A DNA stretch of 64,000 nt from Kuschelorhynchus macadamiae (GCA_030620095.1 JAUTXW010004702.1:496001-560000); one strand, 5' to 3'; positions 48,301 to 57,289 are shown, numbered from the stretch's first letter. Numbers and translations are program-made. The notes: a model not told the origin generated them from the sequence alone.

Positions 48301-50151
48301 AGATGTACTGGAGAGTATTTTTTAACCGACTTCAAAAAAGAAGGAGGCTATCAATTCCATCCTGTTTTTTTTATATATGTACATCAATTACTCCGCGATG
48401 GGTTAACCAATGTGAATGGAATTTTCTGGGAATATTCAGGATTTCACCGGAGTGGTCCCATAGCAAACATATTAAAAAAAATATTAAATTTTGATATAAC
48501 GTTTTTAACTATTTTCTCAAACAATATAATATACATAGAACACTGCGTTCACCATTCTGTCAGGAAGAAAAGGATGTATATTAACTATTCTACCGGTGGA
48601 GAATGGTCTCCGGCCATAACTCGATAGCTGTTGATCATAAGATTATAGGAAAAAATATTTGTAGTAGTTCGAAAAATGGCCACTAGGGAGCGTAACAACA
48701 ACTCAAAAACGGAAATGCCGATTGTATCTTCAGGCAATTGCGCAACTTTTTGCTATTACATTTTTTTATTTTCAATAATAAAGTGGTGGGTATTATTTTC
48801 AATAATAAAGTAGTCAATTTTTTTTCTTACACGTGTTTGTATCTCTGTTTTGGGATGAACCGATTACATTGAACTTGGTGTCAGAAAAACCGCTTTTTTT
48901 GCTCTTCACTTACAGCTATTAACTGTACCGTAATGATTGTATTAGTGGTCACTACATGGCGTTTCTTCGAAATTCTTCAAATAATAGGTATTTTCCCAAA
49001 AAAATCAAATATATTTTACAATAAAACTTGTATAAACAGAACTTCAAAAGATTAAATAAAAATGTTTATAAATAATTAAACCGACTTTAAAAAATGCACA
49101 AAAAAGTGAAAAATAATATTTTATTTTATCTGGAACTTCTTGCATGTGCCAAACTAATAAAGACAGTAAGTCATTAAACTCGTGGTATTTCACTTTTTAG
49201 TGCAGTTTTTTTGTCATTTGTCAGTCATTTTATTTTTTTGTAAAATTTTTTATTTCTAAATAACTTTAAACAATGCGGTATATTAAAACACTAAAGAAAT
49301 CAGGTTTTTCGTTTTTATATATTATAGTTAGGTCAAGAAAACTAATTGAGTTATTTTGTTCTATGTCTGCGGTAAACATAATTCTCGGATGTAAATTATT
49401 TATAAAGTTTAGGAATTGATTTAGTTGTCATTCTGTACTTGTAAAACAAGAGGAAAAAAGTCTCCTAACTGAACGGCGAATTTGATGAAGCTACTAAGGT
49501 CAGTATCGTTACATAAAAAGTTTGTGGCGGTAAAATGGTTTATGACCCCATAAAAATTTCACCCTGTAAATTGTTCCAAATGCAAATGACACTGTTTATA
49601 AATTCTTCAACAAATAATATGTGTGCCAATCTTCAATAAAATATCTTTAAAAATGTAGAATATAAATTGAAAAAACTAAAAACAAAATGAAACTTTGTAT
49701 ATTTTGAAAAATAGGCTTTTTTGGACATATGTTTACATGAACTTTTATATTTGTAATTCGTCAAAGAATCACTTTTTTAATTAAATAAATAATGCATTTA
49801 AAAACACCTCTTTATAATGGTAATTTACAGATTATTCTTATATTGTGTGCTAGTAACATGGAGTTATGTAAAGGAAAAGTGGTTTATGAGATTAAACAGC
49901 TCGACTTCTTAAATCCCTTATAGAAACCACTCAAAATGTAGCTATGTACTATAAATATTACGTTTATTTTATAATTATTATAAATTTCCAGGATAATTTC
50001 CTTCCTGTAAAATGATAAACTACCTTCTTAGTCCTAAACCAGATCTGGTGTTTCTGTGTTCCTTTATGTGATATGATTCTTCTACCTATATAGCAGCACC
50101 AAGTATTACCCTAAAAACAAGAAGAAAAATAATAGGGAAATAGAAAAATAT

Positions 50152-50210
<59 letters not shown>

Positions 50211-50243
50211 TTTCGCTATTATTTTTCTTATTTATTATTTTAT

Positions 50244-50300
<57 letters not shown>

Positions 50301-51838
50301 TTTAAAAAGAATATAAATCAATCATTATCGATGGGTCATTTAACTAATCTAAAGCCAAAACAATCTAGCCCATCGAAATAATCGTGTGAACCCCAAAATA
50401 TCCGGATTGTAGGACTTCGAAATTTGAGCAGAAATCCCATATCTAATATTTAACTGTTTCACACAATTGAATTGAGTTAGCCGATACTTGATCCTTTCAC
50501 TGAATAAAACGTCTATGACTTTAATTTCCATTATATTACATTATACATGACAATTGTTCTAAATTTAATGGTGCATTTTATGTTAATGAGGATTTAATAA
50601 TGGGAAATCCTTAAGTCCATTGTTAGCTGAAATCTTTATGAACAATTTAGAAGAAAAAACACACGAACATTCATTAAATAAGAATTTTCTGTACTTGTAT
50701 ACCTACGTTGATGATATTATTACTTGTTTTACAAGTGCAGAATGACAACTAAATTCATTCCAAAACTTTATAAATAATTTACATCCGAGAATTATGTTTA
50801 CCGCAGACATAGAACAAAATAACTTAATTAATTTTCTTGACCTAACTATAACATATATAAACGAAAAACCTGATTTCTCTATCTATCATAAGCCGTCACA
50901 CTCAGATATTGTTCTTCATAATAGTTCATGTCATCCTTGTTCACAAAAAATATCAGCTTTTAAGTTCTTTATTTACAGACTTCTAAAGGTACCTTTATCA
51001 CATGAAAATTATAATAAAGACCTAAATTTTATTAAACAGATAGCAGTTAACAACGGATAAAAATCAGATATTATAGATAAAATAATCGCTAAAAACATCT
51101 TATAAAAAAGCAATCAATTTAGTTTGTCCATCAGTTAAAAACGTCAACCACAGTACTATAACCCATATCGGTAATTGAGTACCAAAATATCTAAAAACCT
51201 TTCTAGAACTGGGTTAAAAATCAGGACCAACAATATATTAGGGAAAATCAGGACCAACAATATATTAGGGATAAATATTAAAAAATAAGAAGCTTACTCG
51301 AAACAAAAAGAAGAAATCGGGAGTTGATATGCTGAAGTGTGGTTCATGTCCCATAATGTTTATTGGTCAAACCGGCAGATGTTTTCAAAAAAGAATAAAA
51401 GAACTTAAAACTTATATAAAAAATTTAAATAATTCATCTTCATTCAACTACTAAACAAATCACATACATTTGATGACAATTTTAAAATTCTTCAGTGTGA
51501 AATAAAATCAAAGAAACTCAGTTTTCTAGAAAGTATGGAAATTAATAAATATAAACCATCTGGGCTATTACTAAATGATCAGTTAGATTTACATAATTCT
51601 CCATTGTTGCACCTTTATTAGTATTATTTCTTGTAAAATGCGATATTTTTATTGTCTTGTTATATATAAATAAATTTCTCTTACAGATGTGATATTGTTG
51701 CAGAGTTAGACTAGGAGGTTGGCTCTGAACGTTTTGTCGTTTGCTTCTACAAAAACATATCTTTATAATAATAATACCGTATACATGTATCTGTACTTAT
51801 AACTAATGATTTTTCTTTGTGTTTCAGAGATACGATGA
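33736..51838 (+). CDS. Secreted single-domain Kunitz/BPTI-type serine protease inhibitor (three exons)
   Basis: Exons are 33736-33823, 47758-47931 and 51828-51838 (273 bases, 90 residues plus stop). Exon 1 begins in a good context (ATAAAATGGC) and encodes a signal peptide, MASQIFLFLFIIVVVSFNLV, with likely cleavage near VASK. Its donor is CTG|GTAGGT. Exon 2, after TTTTTTGATTACAG, carries a complete Kunitz domain with cysteine spacing 8-15-7-12-3, identical to BPTI. It includes GHCRA, with arginine at P1, implying a trypsin-like target, and FGFGGCDGNGNNF. Its donor is GCAG|GTACAA. Both junctions are phase 1. Exon 3 (GTGTTTCAG|AG) adds EIR and a stop just after the last cysteine, the usual place for a single-domain inhibitor. 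An AG two bases downstream would give a longer tail, and no canonical AATAAA follows, so the 3' end is the weak part. An in-frame upstream ATG at 33673 would bury the signal peptide and is less likely. Confidence 0.85.
33824..34799. other. Start of Kunitz intron 1 (intron spans 33824-47757)
   Basis: AT-rich, with no recognised element in this first kilobase. The whole intron is about 13.9 kb, far longer than its 88-base and 174-base flanking coding exons. The rest of it consists largely of the transposon fragments listed separately. Confidence 0.6.
34800..35270 (+). mobile_element. Decayed mariner-superfamily transposase fragment
   Basis: DNQDRRLQFCDAILDLIKTQ and then FSDTAFFSASQSHH match the block R-R-x-x-F-C-x-W ... 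FSDEATF that surrounds the first catalytic aspartate in insect mariner-like transposases. Here E is replaced by T. A frame change later gives FWGDQNRDKM, where the family has YWSDQNPHW. No later blocks or termini were found. Confidence 0.55.
35560..36062. repeat. Cluster of mariner-terminus-like motifs
   Basis: The motif ATTATACAGGGTGTGTAAAA, or variants of it, recurs at about 35572, 35723, 35883, 35944 and 36040. The intervals are about 50-160 bases and the spacers between them are AT-rich. It looks like a decayed tandem or nested set of small elements ending in ACAGGGTGT. Confidence 0.6.
36268..36313. repeat. (TA)n microsatellite
   Basis: About 45 bases of TA repeat with one interruption. 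Confidence 0.95.
36314..37039. other. Unassigned AT-rich intron sequence
   Basis: No coding or element motif was recognised. Confidence 0.4.
37040..38040 (+). repeat. Family A dispersed repeat, copy A3
   Basis: Degenerate units of about 138 bases (ATTCAAATTTTG..., AATnTTGGTACGAATnCAAGATG, AACAAAATGGC-type blocks). One interior GTGAAAAAATCACCTTCACAG module lies at about 37419 and a GTCGGTCTGTCTA relic at 37500. Both termini are lost. Confidence 0.8.
38041..38859. other. Unassigned intron sequence
   Basis: No gene or known element was recognised. Confidence 0.4.
38860..39390 (-). repeat. Dispersed repeat B carrying the uninterrupted target site of hAT copy 3
   Basis: About 39066-39295 is the reverse complement of the two half-copies flanking the hAT at 44445-47338. 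It includes CACTGTATCTTAAAAACGAAG (complement of 39162-39182) with no insertion. Shared blocks are TTTCGATAAGTTAAACAACA, ACCGAAATACGAGG, TATGAAAATTTTGTTTGGG and TCACTAATAAGAGAGATAC. A neighbouring GGGACACCCCGTATATTTTT at about 39355 suggests a mariner-type terminus. Confidence 0.85.
39585..39905 (+). mobile_element. Probable mariner-type helix-turn-helix fragment
   Basis: MARNQTFSNEEKYMLVCFAQ (39591-39650) resembles the DUF4817 start. Later NFGSFNKPR and KRKTRKT blocks resemble the GSxxKPRxxR linker that follows. Frame shifts and stops are frequent, so the assignment is tentative. Confidence 0.45.
40370..41110 (+). mobile_element. DDE_3-type Tc1/mariner transposase fragment
   Basis: At about 40851-41075, SRETLRMLLKANGFFFRK, then NKRRILLERPEI, then YREEGRNIVYIDETWVDNDL and FGKCWQ match the core of a widespread insect transposase. 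The family has LLKxxGFxxKKxxNxRKxLMER and IxYIDETWVxxxxTxxKxW, with D of DET the first catalytic residue. One stop splits it. After WQS the sequence diverges, so the remaining catalytic residues are lost. It is the same protein type as the fragment at 32040-32325, but not contiguous with it. Confidence 0.75.
41111..42194. other. Unassigned intron DNA with a mariner-type terminus
   Basis: GGGACACCCTGTACAAAG at about 41431 resembles the 3' end of a small mariner-type element starting near 41197 (TACTGGGTGTTTTAATTAAAA). No coding motif was seen. Confidence 0.35.
42195..42995 (-). repeat. Family A dispersed repeat, copy A4
   Basis: Minus orientation. The terminus is CTTCCCTCGTAAAAGGGAAG (complement of about 42970-42989), then a GTAATCATGAAAAAAATCACC block, a GTCTGTCGGTCTGTCTATC relic and several GGCGG/ACAAAATGG units. 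A second internal module end with GGGACCTAGGGACGCTAG lies near 42410. It is truncated at its far end. Confidence 0.85.
43195..43805 (+). mobile_element. Mariner-superfamily transposase remnant with a readable C terminus
   Basis: A block FRLVQHLHPGD, then MIFCNWYLEKCDNDPDFYRN and SDEAYIKSAGVLNRHNSRY, covers the region through the first catalytic D. A long clean stretch at 43599-43780 begins FGKWIVTNGPVRWPARSPDL and continues SVLDNFLWGILENKIYRTRH. It carries the third catalytic block (DLSVLDNFLW) and ends in a stop after NYVDFV. The middle part with the second catalytic aspartate is scrambled. It is the best preserved of the DUF4817-associated mariner copies here. Confidence 0.8.
44019..44053 (-). 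repeat. Hammerhead-like motif of Penelope type (degenerate)
   Basis: On the minus strand: TTGAAGA, then AGGTTC-AAAATC-GAACC stem-loop, then GAAA. This fits the CUGANGA/stem II/GAAA layout of hammerhead ribozymes except that the first C is T. Penelope-like elements are known to carry such motifs. No RT lies next to it. Confidence 0.3.
44335..44444 (+). repeat. Left half of repeat B interrupted by hAT copy 3
   Basis: Matches the complement of about 39175-39285 block for block (TTTCGATAAGTTAAACAACA, ACCGAAATACGAGG) and ends in the target octamer TATCTTAA. The right half is 47339-47495. Confidence 0.9.
44445..47338 (-). mobile_element. hAT transposon copy 3, complete ends and perfect 8-bp target duplication
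   Basis: Termini are CAGTGGCGGCTCGTGC (44445) and, inverted, CAGTGGCGGCTTGTCAT (47338). The flanking octamer TATCTTAA is identical on both sides (44437-44444 and 47339-47346). On the minus strand, the N terminus has KIQIKELGRPLPDLDLTK and YSKNTWICGC, and a one-base shift in a T run gives FFCFLCVLFGG, the TTF-type zinc finger. A DUF4371-like region follows (45998-46537) with ALRGHDE and VIADETTDVANEFQLVIILR. Then come a central region (about 45356-45970) and the dimerisation block PMSTSEAETCFSMLKRLKTK (about 45010-45070). Stops and frame shifts show the coding sequence is dead. At 2894 bp it is near full length and belongs to a different subfamily from copies 1 and 2. It lies in intron 1 of the Kunitz gene, opposite to its transcription. 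Confidence 0.95.
47339..47495 (+). repeat. Right half of repeat B
   Basis: Continues from the target octamer TATCTTAA with AAACGAAGGGTGCTATGAAA and on to CACTAATAAGAGAGATAC, matching the complement of about 39066-39170. It then ends in GGGACACCCTGTACTTAC, a mariner-type terminus. Confidence 0.85.
47520..47747 (+). repeat. Family A dispersed repeat, copy A5 (3' end only), abutting Kunitz exon 2
   Basis: It matches about 22510-22722 of copy A2: CACACTTCACT..., AATAAAAG, and the terminus ATAACGAGGGAGTTCCTGTTG followed by AAGGAAATTTACCG. The repeat ends within about 10-15 bases of the 3' splice site at 47757. Confidence 0.8.
47932..49296. other. First part of Kunitz intron 2, with a dispersed repeat
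   Basis: The segment at about 48322-48440 (ACCGACTTCAAAAAAGAAGG..., then a GATGGGTTAACCAATGTGAA-like block) and its relative near 48830-48890 (GGGATGAACCGATTACATTG) look like modules of a dispersed insect repeat. ACCGACTTTAAAAAATGCAC recurs at about 49080. Its class is not certain. No gene was recognised. Confidence 0.45.
49297..49450 (-). mobile_element. Inverted partial copy of the Penelope-like element at 50580-51610
   Basis: The reverse complement is nearly identical to 50723-50878, including CCGAGAATTATGTTTACCGC and AACGAAAAACCTGATTTCT. It encodes the same FLDLTI region. It lies about 1.3 kb upstream in opposite orientation, an arrangement common in Penelope-like insertions. Confidence 0.9.
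49451..50579. other. AT-rich spacer between the two Penelope-like segments, with two (TA)n runs
   Basis: TA runs lie at about 50153-50206 and 50250-50300, separated by a TATTATTTTTC/TTATTTTT stretch. No coding motif was seen. It may include non-coding sequence of the retroelement. Confidence 0.5.
50580..51610 (+). mobile_element. Penelope-like retroelement, RT C-terminal half and GIY-YIG endonuclease
   Basis: In order: SPLLAEIFMNNLEE and YTYVDDIITCF (RT palm with YVDD, about 50615-50740). Next, NLINFLDLTITYINEKPDFS with HKPSHSDIVLHNSSCHP (50794-51060). Then the endonuclease block MLKCGSCPIMFIGQTGRCFQ and KRIKEL (about 51330-51400, with FIG in place of YIG). Last come FLE/KVWKxxxIxK-type pieces and a DQLDLHNSPLL-like ending (about 51580-51610). 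Stops and small frame shifts occur between blocks. The 5' part of the RT is missing. It lies inside intron 2 of the Kunitz gene on the same strand. It is less complete than the copy at 16760-18440 and differs in sequence from it. Confidence 0.88.
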
Positions 51839-52139
51839 TAGCCAGTACAGCACTCCGTCAAGCGCTCGGTATTGCAGAGTTTTTTTTAAAGGACGCTACT
51901 GCAAGCAATTGAGGCTGTATTTTTTGTTTTTTTCTGTTGGTACAAATTTAGACTAAGTTTTAAATTATTTATTTTTTTACTGTAATATATTTAATGTGTT
52001 TAAAAAAAAAAGATGTTTTATTTTGATTTTACTCGAAGAAGAGACCCTTTTTTCAGATATTCCATCTTAAATGATCATAGAAAAAAAAATGGATTGTTTT
52101 GAATTGATTAATTAAAGGTCATTACGAGTTGTACATTTT
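51839..52139. other. Probable 3' UTR of the Kunitz gene and downstream sequence
   Basis: No AATAAA follows the proposed stop. The nearest candidates are AT-rich variants near 51975-51990, and an A10 run lies at about 52004-52013. The true cleavage site cannot be assigned. Confidence 0.3.
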
Positions 52140-52480
52140 TTTTTGGTCTTTGGGGAAAACTGAGAGGAATTATCCTTATGTTCTTTTACCCCAGCGCGGT
52201 GGTAACTTGCGTTGGTCCGACGGAGGACGATAATCAAAGTAAAGCATCGGCGCGCGGCTAGTATTTGGATGGAACACCACCGTGCTCCGTCTAAAGACGG
52301 GCTGCTAACAATAGATAGTAGTTGTTTTAGAGATACAATAACGACCGTAGCGGTACTACCGTGTTCTCTATAAAATGTACCGTCAAGTGCAAATGCATGT
52401 TTCGGTATTTGGAGAACGTCGATTCTCCGATTCCGCGACCTGTTATGCGGGGCATGGTTCACCAAAAAGGCAACTACGAC
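52140..52480 (+). repeat. SINE-like element with a 5S-rRNA-like segment
   Basis: A GC-rich island. The stretch at about 52220-52283 (AAAGCATCGGCGCGCGGCTA then GTATTTGGATGG) resembles the 3' half of animal 5S rRNA, whose usual form is AAGCAGCGTCGGGCGCGGTTAGTACTTGGATGG, including the internal promoter region. A second GC-rich block follows to about 52460. This could be a 5S-headed SINE (SINE3 type) or a decayed 5S pseudogene. Confidence 0.4.
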
Positions 52481-52689
52481 TTAACGTAAGGTAGGACTTC
52501 GTGGAATGTCCAAAGAAATAAAAAACCCAAATTGTTTAAGCCTGAAGGTAATAAAGTTGTATTTTCCTGTGTTTTATGGAAATCCATTTGCGTTAAACAT
52601 GGGCGTATGATACGCGTAGATATAAAATAAAGATTTTGATTACATATTAATGAATATTGTTCTAATTGTCATTTGTATAATTGTTTATG

Positions 52690-54950
52690 TTTATAGACAA
52701 AATATGTTAGACAGAGAGATTGAGACTAAGTTCTCTAATGTGTCTCTTTAAAATATTTCTCTGGGAAGTACACTTGACATACTTACTAAAATGCAGTCCT
52801 TGTCAAAGAAAATTTTGATTCTAAATAATATTTCAGGTTTGTCAATTGCAAATCGGCAATTTATCTAAGAAATCCTAAAATTAGTCCAGCCCTCGAAAAA
52901 CTTCTGAAAGCCTCTTTCACTATCTCATCTCTCAAGGATTCAGCACCTTGCTTAGGCAGATGATCTTAGTATACGGCTTATTGGAAGATCTCTAGATAGA
53001 TTGTAGGGACTCCTACTAATAATTATTGAAATTTGGTGCATTCACCACTCTCTGCCAGCTAATCCCAGGAAAACAAAGATGGTTCTCTTCTCTAGGGAAA
53101 AGAAACGGGAGTCAATAAGGGACATAAATTTAAAATCATGTTCAATTGGAATCAAGGCTAAACTTTACCAACTAGAGCCACAGAGGTCCTGCCGTTCTTG
53201 TCCCTACTCGATATTCTTCTAAGCTTTGGTGTCTAAGACTTTAGCTACTGTGACATGCTTCAAATCTGTTAATGTTGAATTAAAGTTAGTTTCAGTTGGA
53301 GTAAAAGTACAAATCATTTACGAAAACATCTAACGACACACTAATGAATTTACAAATTTGTAAAGAGCCAATAGCTGTGAATTTGCTAGATATCATAAGA
53401 TACCCTAGCAAAAAGGCTCAAAACACTTAGTACCCAAAAGTCCTCAGCTCTTCATGGTATTTCGGCTATAGTCCTAACATCTGCTGCGAACAGCCTGCTC
53501 GCAAAAACTCTTTCCACTAACTACATACCTATATCCCTACTCTCAATTTTAAATAAAGCAATGGAGAAATAAATCAATTTTCCTATTTTAAATTACCTTC
53601 AAAGGTGTAAACTTATCCATGACAGGTAATAAACCCCAATGGTTTCAGGAGATCTTCTTACCTTCGTAACTAACAAATGGAACAAGTCCATCGAATTCCA
53701 TGAAGAAGCCAAAATCACTGCTCTCGATATATTTAAAGCATTGTATCAAGTCTGACATGACGCACTTCTTAACAAAATTCCTGCCAATGGTCTTCCTCCA
53801 AAATTTTGTATTTGGGTTGCCCATTTTCTCTTCAACAGAAGTATTTCGGCAGTGACTGATGGTTATAGGTTTGACTTAAATAATGCAAACTTTTCAAAGG
53901 GTTCACTGTAGGCATTTATCCTACTCCTCATGCACAACACAGATCTGATTTTTTCTACCAGCAGTACTGAATCAGCTCTGCTGAAGATAGCATACTTACT
54001 CTATTCCAATATACAAATTCGTACATTTGTTTCCAAGACTGAAATGGATGACTGACGTAAAGTAATGACTGTCCTTATCTGAGGAGCTCCATTAAATCGT
54101 AGAATGGAGAGGAAAAAAGCTTGCCCAGACTAACGCCTCTAGGATATAATCGTGTTTACTCTATAATAAATTATCTTCCAATACTTATGCCATTCAAATA
54201 AATAATGAAATTTCCAAAGGTAAAAATTCCTTTAGTCTGGTTGTTATCGATTTTTAGCATGAATTCCATTTACGTGATCACATCACGCCAATTGCCATGG
54301 AATTCGTTAAGAAATTGACTTTTCTTTTTCGAGTCCGAAAATATTTCTTCTGGGAAATTTTACACCCTTTACAAACCACAAATCACCCCAGCCTTGACTA
54401 TTAGTCATACAAATGAGGAGTTGCCTCTTCTTCATTCCTTAAAATTCGCGATTTTGTTTAGAGAAAAGCTAAGTACTCGCCTGATTGATGATCCAACGCT
54501 AAAAGCATCATCGAATTGTGGGCGGTTTTGTATGTTTTACAGATACTATCATGGATTATGTTCTGACGAATTTTCATCCATTATGCGTTATTTAGATTTC
54601 CTGCCAGGAAGACGAATATCGACATACATGCCTCTATTTACTGTCCAACTGCAAAAACTAAGAATTATCTACTTTGTTTGCTTATCTAAAATGTTGAATG
54701 AATCGTGCGTAACCTGTTATTAACAAATGGCTCTCTCTCTCTCTCTCTCTCTCTCTCGCTCTCTCTTCCTAATCTCCAATCTAGAGTCTGTATTATGAAA
54801 TTTTCTCTCTCTTCACTTAAGGAAATCAGATATCTAGTACTTAGGCCTTTCTAGCCTCCCGACTGGACAGTGTCAACTAAAAAAATCTTTACAATATATA
54901 GCCAAATGGCACTTCTCTTGGAAGGGAAGAAGAAGATAGACAGCATTAAA
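52690..54950 (+). mobile_element. I/Jockey-type LINE, copy A (decayed)
   Basis: The RT domain at about 53480-54050 reads YIPISLLSILNKAMEK, then GDLLTFVTNKWNKSIEFHEE, then KITALDIFKALYQV. It continues HDALLNKIPANGLPPKFCIW and FSKGSL, with IQIRTFVSKTEMDD at the end. The post-RT part (54290-54720) has KKLTFLFRVRKYF, IDDPTLKASSNC, MFYRYYHGLCSDEFSSIMRY and a FPxRR-type ending. The YADD box is degraded. A fragment of about 310 bases (52925-53235), absent from copy B, encodes a piece of another LINE: CIHHSLPANPRKTKMVLFSR. The copy ends near 54950, where copy B begins. Confidence 0.8.
54731..54767. repeat. (CT)n microsatellite
   Basis: About 35 bases of CT dinucleotide with one G interruption, just after the end of the readable LINE protein of copy A. 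Confidence 0.95.
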
Positions 54951-56480
54951 TTACTCTACAGATTGAGACTAAGTCCTCTAATTTGTGTCTTAAAAATATT
55001 CCTTGTGGAAGTATACTGGCATTACTAAAATGCATTTCTTGTCAAAGAAAACTTTCAATCTAAATATTCTTTAAGTTTTGTCAATTGCAAATAGGCAATT
55101 TGTCTAAAAAATTCTAAAATTGGCCCAACTTTCAAAAAACTTCTGAAAACTTCTTCTAAACTTTGCATCGGATGATGTTCACTTTTGATGTAGAATCAAT
55201 AAGTTTCAGTTGCAGCAACAGAACAAATCATTTACGAAAACACCCGCAATGAGTTTAAAAATTTGTAAAGAAACCAATAGCTGCAAATTTGCTAGATATT
55301 CTAACGTGCCCTAGCAAAGAGGCTCAAAACATAGTGTACTTAAAAGTTCTTCGGTCTTGATAGTTTTTCGGCTACAGCCCTAAAACAGTGCTGCAACTAG
55401 GAAATTTTTCTCAATAGCTGAAGATCTATGAACAGCCTGCTCGCAAAAACTCTTCCCTCTAATTACATATCTATATCTCTACTCTCGACTATAAGGGAGA
55501 GGCATACCAATTCTGAACTTTTAAATTACCTTGAAAAGTCCATCAAATTCCACGAAGGAGCCCAAATTACTGCTCTCGATATATTCAAAGCATTGAATCA
55601 AGTTTAGCATGACGCTCTTCTTAAAAAACTTCCTGCCAATGATCTTCCTCCATAACCTTATACTTAGGTTGCCCGAAGTATTTTCATAGTATGACTTGCA
55701 CAAAATTAACGAAGGAATTTCACAGGGTTCACTGTTGGCATCTAAGATACTTCTCATGGACCAAGCAAATATAGTTATGGTGAACAAACTATGCTGAAGA
55801 TAGCATTTCACTCCAACATACAATCATGTTTACTGTTTTACACATTATCGCCTATTAAGTACAGCATTCGACTAAATAATTACATTTTTAAAGGTAAAAA
55901 TTCCTTTAGCCCACTTGTTATCGATTTTTCGCAGGAATTCCACTAACTTTCTTTTTCGAGCCCGGAAATTCTTCTTGTTCTGGAAACTTTTACACTCTTT
56001 ACAAATCGCGACTCAGCTTTGAGTTTTACTCATACATATAAAGAGCTACCCTCCTTCAGCCCTTAATTCTCGACTTTTTCAGAGAATAGGTACTCCCCTG
56101 ATTGACGATTTAAAGCAAAAAGCATTGTCGAATTGTAAGAGATTTATTTTTCTTTTACAGATACTACCATGGATTTTATTCTGACGAATTATCATCCATT
56201 ATGTGTTATTTACCTTTCCTGCCAGGAAGACACGAATATAGATCTAGATGTATATATTTACCGTCCAGCTGCAAAAACAAAGATTACCCACTTTGTTTAC
56301 TTCTTTACTACTCTACTACTAGAGCCTCCCGATATACAATCCCTAATATTCAAGTCTTTAAATTCTGCATTAATAAACTTTCTCTCTTCATTTGTGAGCT
56401 AAGCAAAATCATTTTAATATGAAGCCAAGTAGCAATTCTCTTGGAAGGGTAGAAGAAGATAGACAGTATGAGTATTCTGC
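54951..56480 (+). mobile_element. I/Jockey-type LINE, copy B, head to tail with copy A
   Basis: It starts with GATTGAGACTAAGTCCTCTA (54961), matching the start of copy A at about 52718. It then follows copy A through KFHEGAQITALDIFKALNQV-like RT pieces near 55550-55610, the post-RT blocks and the 3' end TCTCTTGGAAGGGTAGAAG (about 56438), which matches 54913. It has larger internal deletions than copy A, notably much of the RT between 55660 and 55860. No coding capacity remains. Confidence 0.8.
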
Positions 56481-56845
56481 TGTCTTACCAATCAAAGGAT
56501 GCATTCACCCTTTAAGAGATAATAACTGGACAAGTGTGTTTTATGAAAAAAAAAAAGTCATTTAAATGTAATATGGTATTATATTTTAGAGTAAATTTTA
56601 TTTCTGATAGCCCACATATGCAGGGTCATCCTACAAATTGAACTGAATATTTTGGCAAATAATAATTATACCCAAATTAATCAAAACATTCGAACAAAAA
56701 TAAATACATCGGTGTATTATTTATTTGATTAATCCTAAAGCGCGTAAATAAATCAATCACTCATTGGGTCGAAAGTTATAACACGCATATCATTTAATCC
56801 AGCGAAAGGTATCATCAGTAATTGACGTCGTCATCAATAAACATA
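56481..56845. other. Unassigned intergenic DNA
   Basis: No element was recognised. Composition becomes GC-richer toward 56800, just before the candidate exon. Confidence 0.4.
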
Positions 56846-56947
56846 ATGAATTTCCAGCGAGTCGTGGTTATTGTGTATCTGGCGCATCTGCAGGGGACAT
56901 CCGATGCCGCTGACATGGGCGAAATTATATTGGGGTCATTTGGGATG
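56846..56947 (+). CDS. Candidate first coding exon of a secreted protein (speculative)
   Basis: ATG at 56846 opens a frame with a signal-peptide-like start, MNFQRVVVIVYLAHLQGTSD, followed by AADMGEIILGSFGM. A GTAATA donor-like site follows at 56948. The stretch is GC-richer than its neighbours and carries no transposon motif. The frame stops 4 codons past the donor. No matching acceptor exon was found in the window, so this may equally be non-coding DNA. Confidence 0.22.
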
Positions 56948-57289
56948 GTAATAATTTGCTGAAACGTCGAGACATGTGTTGCTTTCGAGGTATAGAGCGA
57001 ATGTGTTTGGTTCTAGTCCTTGCCTTTATATCTACAAGGTGTCACAGAATAACTTGCCTTTATTTCACGAGACATAAAGCAGAAGGTATAAAATAAGATG
57101 TCCTGTCCATATCCTCTTATCTGGAGACCTTTAAGAGATGGAGGAAAATAAAAAAAAAGAAACAAGTTTGGCTTAGTTACACTTGAAGTTTTATTTATTT
57201 AGCCAGGGTAAAGTTTTTTTTCGGGTCTAGTATGAATTTTCTTATTTCAAATAGGAACTCTTTTTTATAATAGGGTTTTAGGATATAAA

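Noticed and set aside
51828..51910. Longer third exon of the Kunitz gene using the AG two bases downstream
   Set aside because: It gives an open tail of about 26 residues but needs a weaker acceptor. The short exon ending just after the last cysteine fits single-domain inhibitors better. It is not excluded.
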